Part shown: positions 1-5,454 of the stretch, piece by piece
How the letters are laid out: each line of letters opens with the position of its first letter
Position numbering within the stretch: position 1 is the first letter of the stretch
DNA from: Burkholderiales bacterium
GTDB lineage: Bacteria; Pseudomonadota; Gammaproteobacteria; Burkholderiales; SG8-39
Direction of reading: 5' to 3'
DNA length: 5,454 bases
Assembly: GCA_029266935.1 (NCBI GenBank)
Contig: JAQSVY010000181.1
Coordinates: 1-5,454, forward strand
Notes under the pieces: generated by a model
The model's input: only the letters and a program-made list of their open reading frames with translations
What the model was told of the DNA's origin: nothing
Database searches by the model: none
Made by a program: the position numbers and the translations under genes

Positions 1-186
1 GAGCGGCTGAGCCGCACCGATCACCACACCTACTGCCCGTTCAAGGGCACGGCGTCCTACTTCTCGCTCGAGGGCGGCGCCGAGAACGCGGTGTGGACCT
101 ACGAGACGCCCTACGACGAAATGCTCGCCATCAAGGAGCTCGTCGCGTTCTATCCCGACAAAGTGGAGTCGATCAGCCATGGGTAA
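1..186 (+). CDS. DUF427 domain-containing protein, C-terminal part (5' end outside window)
   Basis: Reading from base 1 in frame 1 gives 61 residues ending at a TAA stop (184-186); the start lies upstream of the window. The visible part has the hallmark DUF427 pattern: a Y-C-P-F-K-G segment (residues 11-16), then an aromatic strand (A-S-Y-F), a V-W-T-Y-E segment, and the C-terminal A-F-Y-P-D-K-V-E motif (49-56). DUF427 proteins are small, soluble, probably cytoplasmic proteins of unknown biochemical role, usually about 90-130 residues, so roughly half or less is visible. The end of the gene overlaps the start of the next gene by 8 nt, which implies translational coupling with the downstream VOC genes. 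Family assignment is fairly secure; function is unknown. Confidence 0.82.
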   Translation, partial: ERLSRTDHHTYCPFKGTASYFSLEGGAENAVWTYETPYDEMLAIKELVAFYPDKVESISHG

Positions 187-559
187 TCCGGTCGTGCACT
201 GGGAACTGATGTCGAAAGAGCCGGCGAAGCTCGCCGGCTTCTACGAGAAGCTCTTTGGCTGGAAGGTGCAGCACCGGCCGGAGCTCAACTACCGCATCGT
301 CGACACCGGCGCGCCGAAAGGCGGGACGCAGGGCATCAACGGCGGCATCGTCAAGCCCGACCGCGAAGGTCCCTGGCCGGGAAACATGCTGTTCTACATC
401 GCCGTCGACGACCTCGCGAAGTACCGCACGAAGATCGCCGCCGCCGGCGGCAAGATCCATGTCGACGCGCAGAAGGTGCCCGGTATGGGCAAGTTCTGCC
501 TCTTCACCGACCCCGAGGGCCGGATGATGGGCCTGTGGAAATCCAAAGCAAAGGAGTAG
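179..559 (+). CDS. VOC family protein (glyoxalase/bleomycin-resistance fold), first of three
   Basis: The 126-residue protein has the length of a single two-module VOC domain. Module 1 starts with V-H-W-E-L (6-10), followed by the helix K-L-A-G-F-Y-E-K-L-F-G-W (17-28), a classic VOC signature. Module 2 starts with M-L-F-Y-I-A-V-D-D (70-78), with the helix to A-A-A-G-G-K (88-92) and the closing strand F-T-D-P-E-G-R-M-M-G-L-W (109-120). The ending G-L-W resembles the SgaA-N-like VOC group. H7 is a possible metal ligand, but the acidic ligand usual in the last strand of glyoxalase I is not evident, so a classical metalloenzyme activity is uncertain. The ATG at 179 is supported by a purine-rich GTGGAG (163-168) inside the end of the DUF427 gene and by an 8-nt overlap with it. 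Cytoplasmic; substrate unknown. Confidence 0.9.
   Translation: MGNPVVHWELMSKEPAKLAGFYEKLFGWKVQHRPELNYRIVDTGAPKGGTQGINGGIVKPDREGPWPGNMLFYIAVDDLAKYRTKIAAAGGKIHVDAQKVPGMGKFCLFTDPEGRMMGLWKSKAKE
551..556 (+). promoter_or_regulatory. Ribosome binding site of the second VOC gene
   Basis: AAGGAG lies 7 nt before the ATG at 564 and directly abuts the TAG stop of the preceding gene (557-559). It is the best Shine-Dalgarno match in the cluster. It fixes the start of the second VOC protein and places the site inside the upstream coding region, as expected for coupled translation. Confidence 0.75.
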
Positions 560-563
560 CGCC

Positions 564-1034
564 ATGAACGTGAAACCCATTCCCGAAGACATGCACCGCG
601 TCACGCCGCATCTCATCTGCGCCGGCGCCGCGAAAGCGATCGAGTTCTACAAGAAGGCGTTCGGCGCCGTGGAGGAAGCGCGACTGCCGGGCCCGGACGG
701 CCGGCTGATGCACGCCGTCATCCGCATCCACGGCGACGCGGTGATGCTGGTCGACGAGATGCCGGAGTGGGGCGCGCTGTCGCCGAAGGCGCTCAAGGGC
801 TCGCCGGTGACGCTGCACCTTTACGTCGAGGACGTGGACGCGTCCGTGAAGCGCGCGGTCGACGCGGGCGCGAAGCTCACCATGCCGGTCGCCGACATGT
901 TCTGGGGCGACCGCTACGGCAAGGTCGAAGACCCCTTCGGCCATCACTGGTCGGTGGCGACGCGCCAGCGCGAGGTGAGCCTCGAGGAAGCCCAGAAGGC
1001 CATGCGCGAAATGGCCCGGACGGCGAAGGCCTGA
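564..1034 (+). CDS. VOC family protein, PhnB-like glyoxalase subgroup, second of three
   Basis: The 156-residue protein is one VOC domain plus a helical tail. The N-terminal strand V-T-P-H-L-I-C (13-19) leads into the helix A-I-E-F-Y-K-K-A-F-G-A (25-35). The second module begins V-T-L-H-L-Y-V-E-D-V-D (82-92). The diagnostic closing segment D-M-F-W-G-D-R-Y-G-K (111-120), followed by E-D-P-F-G-H-H-W (122-129), is the signature of the PhnB-like/uncharacterised glyoxalase group. Residues 138-156 form a charged C-terminal helix. The start is set by AAGGAG 7 nt upstream, and the gap to the previous gene is only 4 nt. Members are often annotated as glyoxalases, but the true substrate is generally unknown. 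It is clearly a different subfamily from the neighbouring VOC proteins. Confidence 0.92.
   Translation: MNVKPIPEDMHRVTPHLICAGAAKAIEFYKKAFGAVEEARLPGPDGRLMHAVIRIHGDAVMLVDEMPEWGALSPKALKGSPVTLHLYVEDVDASVKRAVDAGAKLTMPVADMFWGDRYGKVEDPFGHHWSVATRQREVSLEEAQKAMREMARTAKA
1025..1029 (+). promoter_or_regulatory. Ribosome binding site of the third VOC gene
   Basis: GAAGG lies 8 nt before the ATG at 1038, within the last codons of the second VOC gene. It supports the ATG at 1038 as the start and coupled translation across the 3-nt intergenic gap. Confidence 0.6.
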
Positions 1035-1037
1035 GCC

Positions 1038-1526
1038 ATGACGAAGATCACCCCCTGCCTGTGGTTCGACGGCGAGGCCGAGGACGCCGCCCGCTTCTAT
1101 ACCGGCATCTTCCCTAACTCGAAGATCACCAGCATCAGCCACTACGGCGAGGCCGGCCGCGAGGTGCACGGCCAGCCCGCCGGGAAGGTGCTCACCGTGG
1201 CCTTCGAGCTCGACGGGCGCCCGTTCACCGCGCTGAACGGCGGGCCGCAGTTCAAGTTCAACGAGGCGGTGTCGTTCCAGATCCCGTGCCGGAACCAGGA
1301 GGAGATCGACTACTACTGGGACAAGCTCACCGCGGGCGGCGACGCGCGGGCGCAGCAGTGCGGCTGGCTCAAGGACCGCTACGGCCTTTCCTGGCAGGTC
1401 TTCCCGGCCGCGGTGATGGACATGCTGCAGGACCAGGACCGCAAGAAGGCCGACCGCGTCATGCAGGCGATAATGGAGATGAGGAAGATGGACCTTGCTG
1501 CCCTGGAACGGGCATACGCCGGGTAA
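1038..1526 (+). CDS. VOC family protein of the 3-demethylubiquinone-9 3-methyltransferase-like (PF06983) group, third of three
   Basis: The 162-residue protein matches the PF06983/PhnB group: I-T-P-C-L-W-F-D-G-E-A-E-D-A-A-R-F-Y (4-21), an N-S-K-I-T turn (27-31), the F-T-A-L-N-G-G-P segment (63-70), F-N-E-A-V-S-F (74-80), and the characteristic C-G-W-L-K-D-R-Y-G-L-S-W-Q-V-F-P stretch (108-123). A helical tail follows, with M-D-M-L-Q-D (127-132) and repeated Met/Lys residues. The family name is historical and does not show a role in ubiquinone synthesis; most members are uncharacterised cytoplasmic VOC proteins. It lies 3 nt after the second VOC gene and is the last gene of the cluster, since a spacer with a hairpin follows. 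The family call is firm; the activity is unknown. Confidence 0.92.
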   Translation: MTKITPCLWFDGEAEDAARFYTGIFPNSKITSISHYGEAGREVHGQPAGKVLTVAFELDGRPFTALNGGPQFKFNEAVSFQIPCRNQEEIDYYWDKLTAGGDARAQQCGWLKDRYGLSWQVFPAAVMDMLQDQDRKKADRVMQAIMEMRKMDLAALERAYAG

Positions 1527-1537
1527 TTTCACCTGAA

Positions 1538-1559
1538 ACCGCGCGCGCCGGCGCGCGGT
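1538..1559 (+). terminator. GC-rich hairpin in the 44-nt spacer; possible weak terminator or attenuator
   Basis: ACCGCGCGC (1538-1546) pairs perfectly with GCGCGCGGT (1551-1559) around a 4-base loop GCCG, giving a 9-bp, almost pure GC stem. It sits between the end of the VOC cluster and the DHA2 transporter start. No run of T follows (the tail reads AACTTCCT), so it is not a canonical intrinsic terminator. It could still pause transcription, stabilise the upstream mRNA 3' end, or hinder ribosome access to the transporter start 12 nt downstream. Confidence 0.35.
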
Positions 1560-1570
1560 AACTTCCTGGC

Positions 1571-2968
1571 ATGAACGCACGTGCCACGCGGCGCGAGTGG
1601 ATCGGCCTCGCCGTCATCGCGCTGCCCTGCCTGCTCTACTCGATGGACCTGACGGTGCTCAACCTGGCGCTGCCGGCGATCGACGCCGACCTGGCGCCGA
1701 GCGCCATCCAGCAGCTGTGGATCGTCGACGTCTATGGCTTCCTGGTGGCGGGCTCTCTCATCACCATGGGCACGCTCGGCGACCGCATCGGCCGCCGCCG
1801 CCTGATGATGGTCGGCGCGGCGGTGTTCGGCATCGCCTCGGTGCTCGCCGCCTTCTCCTCGAGCGCCGAGATGCTGATCGTCACGCGCGCGCTGCTGGGC
1901 GTCGCCGGCGCGACGCTCGCGCCGTCGACGCTGTCGCTCATCCGCACCATGTTCAACGACCCGCAGGACCGCACGCTGGCGATCGGCGTGTGGATCTCCA
2001 GCTTTTCCGTCGGCGCGGCGATCGGCCCTGTGGTCGGCGGCGCGCTGCTGCAGTGGTTCTGGTGGGGGTCGGTGTTCCTGGTCGCGGTGCCCGTGATGCT
2101 GCTGCTTCTCGCGCTCGCGCCGGCGTTGCTGCCGGAGTACCGCGACCCGAACGCGGGGCGCATCGACTTTCCGAGCGCGGTGCTGTCGCTCGCGGCGGTG
2201 CTGGCCTTCATCTTCGGCCTGAAGGAAACGGCGCAGAGTGGTTTTTCGGCCATTTCCATCCTCTCCCTCCTGGCGGGGGGCGCGATGGCATTGGTCTTCG
2301 TCCACCGGCAGCGCCGGCTGGTCGAGCCGCACCTCGACCTGCGCTTGTTCCGCGCGCCGGCGTTCAGCGCCGCGCTCGGCATCTATACGCTGGGCACCTT
2401 CGTCGGCTTCGGCATCTACGTTTTCATCGTCCAGTACCTGCAGGTGGTGCTGGGCATGGCGCCCCTCGAGGCCGGGCTGTGGACGGTGCCCTTCGCCCTC
2501 GGCTTCGTCGTCGGCTCCATCGTTTCGCCGCGCCTCGTGCGCCGCTTCCGGTCGGCCGATGTGATGGCCGGCGGCCTCGTGCTCGCCGCCGCGGGCTACG
2601 GGCTGGTCACCCTGGTCGAGCCGTCCCAGGGGCCCGGCCTGCTGGTCGCCGGAATGGTGCTGCAATCGCTGGGCATGGCGCCGGTGTTCACGCTCACCAA
2701 CGACCTGATCATCGGTGGCGCGCCGCCGGAACAGGCGGGGGCGGCCTCGGGCATCTCCGAGACCGCCTCCGAGCTCGGCGGTGCGCTCGGCATCGCCCTG
2801 CTCGGCAGCCTCGCAACCGCGCTGTTCGGCGCCGCGCTCGCCCGCGACACGCTGCCCCAGGCACTCGCGCTTTCGGGCGCGATCTGCGCGGCGGTGGTCG
2901 TAGCCATGGCCGCGGTCATCCTCGGGCTGCTGCGGGACGCGCCCCGCCACGCGGGCAGCCCCGCTTAG
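1571..2968 (+). CDS. DHA2-family MFS transporter (14-TM drug:H+ antiporter, SmvA/QacA type)
   Basis: This 465-residue, strongly hydrophobic protein is a predicted inner-membrane proton-driven exporter of drugs, dyes or quaternary cations. TM1 carries the DHA2 motif D1-like segment [13 protein letters not shown] (25-37), including the membrane aspartate D26. Motif A is [11 protein letters not shown] (67-77), between TM2 and TM3. A motif B-like helix contains R106 (V-T-R-A-L-L-G). Motif C is [13 protein letters not shown] (148-160), typical of antiporters. The second half has L-D-L-R-L-F (255-260) and [18 protein letters not shown] (391-408), also usual in DHA2 proteins. The loop before the last helix (about 422-432) is short, which makes the protein smaller than SmvA-like relatives (about 495). 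No good Shine-Dalgarno precedes the ATG. The stop is one base before the next ATG, suggesting cotranscription with the ABC exporter. Confidence 0.92.
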   Translation: MNARATRREWIGLAVIALPCLLYSMDLTVLNLALPAIDADLAPSAIQQLWIVDVYGFLVAGSLITMGTLGDRIGRRRLMMVGAAVFGIASVLAAFSSSAEMLIVTRALLGVAGATLAPSTLSLIRTMFNDPQDRTLAIGVWISSFSVGAAIGPVVGGALLQWFWWGSVFLVAVPVMLLLLALAPALLPEYRDPNAGRIDFPSAVLSLAAVLAFIFGLKETAQSGFSAISILSLLAGGAMALVFVHRQRRLVEPHLDLRLFRAPAFSAALGIYTLGTFVGFGIYVFIVQYLQVVLGMAPLEAGLWTVPFALGFVVGSIVSPRLVRRFRSADVMAGGLVLAAAGYGLVTLVEPSQGPGLLVAGMVLQSLGMAPVFTLTNDLIIGGAPPEQAGAASGISETASELGGALGIALLGSLATALFGAALARDTLPQALALSGAICAAVVVAMAAVILGLLRDAPRHAGSPA

Positions 2969-2969
2969 A

Positions 2970-3901
<932 letters not shown>

Positions 3902-3905
<4 letters not shown>

Positions 3906-4589
3906 ACTGGCCCGCGGTGCGCGCGATCTACCGCAGCGAGATGGCGCGCACCGGGCGCACGCTCTTCCAGAGCATCGTCGCGCCGGTCGTGACGACCTCG
4001 CTCTTCTTCGTCGTCTTCGGTGCCGCAATCGGCTCGCGCATCGCGCACATCGAGGGCGTGAGCTACGGCGCCTTCATCGTGCCGGGTCTGGTGATGCTGA
4101 CGCTGCTCACGCAGAGCGTCACCAACGCCGCCTTCGGCATCTTCTTCCCGCGCTTCGCCAACACGCTGTACGAGATCCTCGCGGCGCCGGTGTCGCACGG
4201 CGGGCCTGTTCGTGCCGCTGGGCATCGCGCACCCGGCGTGGATGATCGTCTTCCTCGTGCTCACCGCGGTTACCTTCAGCATGCTCGGCTTCGTCATCGG
4301 CATCTGGGCCGAGGGCTTCGAGCAGCTGCAGTTCGTGCCGCTGCTCGTCATCACGCCGCTCACCTTCCTCGGCGGCACCTTCTACTCGATCAGCGTGCTG
4401 CCGCCCGCCTGGCAGACGGTGACGCTCTTCAACCCGGTGGTGTACCTGGTGAGCGCCTTCCGCTGGAGCTTCTACGAGATCGCCGACGTCAACGTGGCGG
4501 TGAGCCTCGCCATGACGCTGGCGTTCCTGTCGGCGTGCGTTGCCGCCATCTGGTGGATCTTCCGCACGGGTTACCGCCTGAAGACATAA
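3902..4589 (+). pseudogene. yadH: ABC-2 type permease, YadH-like, disrupted by internal deletion and frameshift
   Basis: Two well-conserved parts of one permease lie in different frames. Part 1 (3902-4198, 99 residues) runs from M-N-W-P-A-V through TM1 (about 24-43) and TM2 (about 55-79) to [10 protein letters not shown]. Part 2 (about 4203-4589, 128 residues) starts at [11 protein letters not shown] and holds the last three TM helices with [12 protein letters not shown] and [10 protein letters not shown]. Together they give 227 residues, against 256 in E. coli YadH. The missing 26-29 residues correspond to the helix between the A-P-V-x-x-H segment and the F-V-P segment. If translated from 3902, part 1 runs into an unrelated Arg/Ala-rich tail ending at 4606, so no working permease is expected. 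The start overlaps the ATPase stop (ATGA), preceded by a purine-rich AGGCAGGGG. An assembly or sequencing error cannot be excluded. Confidence 0.88.
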
Positions 4590-4607
4590 GGCGCCTGCGT
4601 GCATAAT
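4579..4607 (+). promoter_or_regulatory. Candidate sigma-70-type promoter for the STAS-MlaE gene
   Basis: CATAAT (4602-4607) matches the -10 consensus at five of six positions and stands out in this GC-rich DNA. At a 17-nt spacing the -35 position reads TGAAGA (4579-4584), a poor match (three of six). A start point about 7-8 nt after the -10 would fall at or just before the ATG at 4616, giving a leaderless or nearly leaderless mRNA; this would fit the absence of a Shine-Dalgarno there. Inference only. Confidence 0.35.
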
Positions 4608-4615
4608 CTGCGCGC

Positions 4616-5454
4616 ATGTGGGTCCGGCACGAGATGGAGAACGGCGCGAGCGTCCTGTACCTCGACGGCGCCTGGCGCCTCGGCGACCTGCGCCCGATCT
4701 CGACCGAGCTCGAGTCGCTGCAGCTGCCGCGCAACTGCGCCTTCACGCTGGACGGCAGCCGCCTCAGGGAGCTCGACACGGCGGCGGCTTTCACCCTGTG
4801 CCGCCACCTCGCCGAGCGCGGCTGCGACGAGGCCATGGTCGGCACGCGGGCCTTCGATCCGCGCCTGGAGCGGCTGCTCGGGCTGGTGCGCAGCCGCATG
4901 CGCACGCCTCCCTCCGCGGCGAAGTCCACGCACCGCGGCCTGCTCAGCCGCCTGGGCATCGCGGCGATCCAGGACTGGCGGCTCATCAAGGTGCACAACG
5001 CCTTCATCGGCCTCATCGCGGTGGAGCTCGGCGCTCTCCTGCGCCGCCCGAAGCTCTTCCGCGCGCGCGAAACGGTGTCGCAGTTCGAAGACGTGTGCCT
5101 GGACGCGATCCCGGTGGTGAGCCTGGTCACCTTCCTCATCGGCGTGGTGGTCGCCTACCTGCTCGGGGTGCAGGCGCGTCAGTACGGCGCCGGCATCTTC
5201 GTCGTCGACGGCGTCGGGCTCGCCATCTGCCGCGAGCTCTCACCGATCCTTGTGGCGGTGGTGGTGGCGGGGCGCTCGGGCGCGGCGTTCACCGCGCAGA
5301 TCGGCGCGATGAAAGTGCAGGAGGAGGTCGATGCCATCCGCACGCTCGGGCTGTCCCCGATCCAGGTGCTGGTGATCCCGCGCCTGGCGGCGCTCACCGC
5401 CGCGCTGCCGCTGCTCGTCTTCGTCGGCGACCTGTGCGGCATCGCCGGCGGCAT
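4616..5454 (+). CDS. MlaE-family ABC transporter permease with N-terminal STAS-like domain (3' end outside window)
   Basis: The frame is open from the ATG at 4616 to the window end (279 residues and part of the next codon). Residues 1 to about 95 resemble a STAS domain: the strand S-V-L-Y-L-D-G-A-W (12-20), and L-D-G-S-R-L-R-E-L-D-T-A-A-A (45-58), like the D-x-S-x-x-x-x-D-x-x-G core of STAS proteins. From about residue 105 it is an MlaE permease. Hydrophobic segments lie near 163-185 and 192-219, then comes the signature R-E-L-S-P-I-L-V-A (206-214), V-A-G-R-S-G-A-A (217-224), and M-K-V-Q-E-E-V-D-A-I-R-T-L-G (232-245). The family works in inner-membrane ABC complexes that move phospholipids or other lipids with an ATPase and an MCE-domain protein, which are probably encoded just downstream. 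Full-length relatives are about 370-380 residues, so roughly 100 are missing. An ATG at 4634 is an alternative start but would cut into the first STAS strand region. Here the regulatory STAS part is fused, whereas in E. coli MlaB is a separate subunit. Confidence 0.9.
   Translation, partial: MWVRHEMENGASVLYLDGAWRLGDLRPISTELESLQLPRNCAFTLDGSRLRELDTAAAFTLCRHLAERGCDEAMVGTRAFDPRLERLLGLVRSRMRTPPSAAKSTHRGLLSRLGIAAIQDWRLIKVHNAFIGLIAVELGALLRRPKLFRARETVSQFEDVCLDAIPVVSLVTFLIGVVVAYLLGVQARQYGAGIFVVDGVGLAICRELSPILVAVVVAGRSGAAFTAQIGAMKVQEEVDAIRTLGLSPIQVLVIPRLAALTAALPLLVFVGDLCGIAGG

Noticed and set aside
504..1580. Long - strand frame opposite the VOC genes
   Set aside because: It is rich in R, H, L and V without domain features and covers two clearly coding + strand VOC genes. 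It is a compositional shadow.
4190..4212. Programmed ribosomal frameshift joining the two permease parts
   Set aside because: There is no slippery heptamer or run of identical bases at the junction, and a frameshift alone would not restore the missing 26-29 residues.
4212..4589. Independent small membrane protein starting at GTG 4212
   Set aside because: Its sequence is the C-terminal half of an ABC-2 permease and it has no convincing ribosome binding site. It is the second part of the broken gene.
4199..4606. Continuation of the permease frame 1 as a genuine alternative C-terminus
   Set aside because: The tail is Arg/Ala/His-rich and hydrophilic with no membrane helices, whereas the shifted frame restores the conserved YadH C-terminal half. 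The open tail exists only because stops are rare in GC-rich DNA.
5179..5454. - strand open frame at the right edge
   Set aside because: It is antisense to the conserved MlaE signature region and its Ser/Thr/Ala-rich product has no recognisable domain.

Overview
The window is dense, very GC-rich bacterial DNA with a strong G/C preference at third codon positions. All recognisable genes lie on the + strand. Gene content and protein style (a YadG/YadH-type ABC exporter, an MlaE-type permease with an N-terminal STAS-like domain, a DHA2 drug exporter and tandem VOC proteins) suggest a betaproteobacterium or close relative. This is inferred from family resemblance; there is no rRNA or other taxonomic marker here.

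Region 1 (1-1526) is a tight cluster: the 3' end of a DUF427 gene, then three consecutive small VOC (glyoxalase/bleomycin-resistance fold) genes. The junctions are an 8-nt overlap, a 4-nt gap and a 3-nt gap, so the four are probably one transcription unit. The three VOC proteins belong to different subfamilies and are not recent duplicates. Their substrates cannot be read from sequence.

Region 2 (1527-4589) opens with a 44-nt spacer holding a GC-only hairpin. A 14-TM DHA2 major facilitator exporter follows. One base after its stop begins a YadG-like ABC-2 ATPase, whose stop overlaps (ATGA) the start of its YadH-like permease partner. The permease is broken: an internal stretch equivalent to about 26-29 residues is missing and the reading frame changes at about 4199-4203. 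Both flanks remain well conserved, so this is either a recent deletion pseudogene or an assembly/sequencing artefact. It is the most notable observation in the window.

Region 3 (4590-5454) is a 26-nt spacer with a possible -10 element, then an MlaE-family permease with an N-terminal STAS-like domain, cut off by the window end. It is probably the first gene of an MCE/Mla-type lipid transport operon.

There is no mobile element, CRISPR array, tRNA or rRNA, and no gene-free stretch longer than 50 bases. I see no convincing undescribed system. The region reads as ordinary envelope/transport and small-enzyme housekeeping with one damaged gene.
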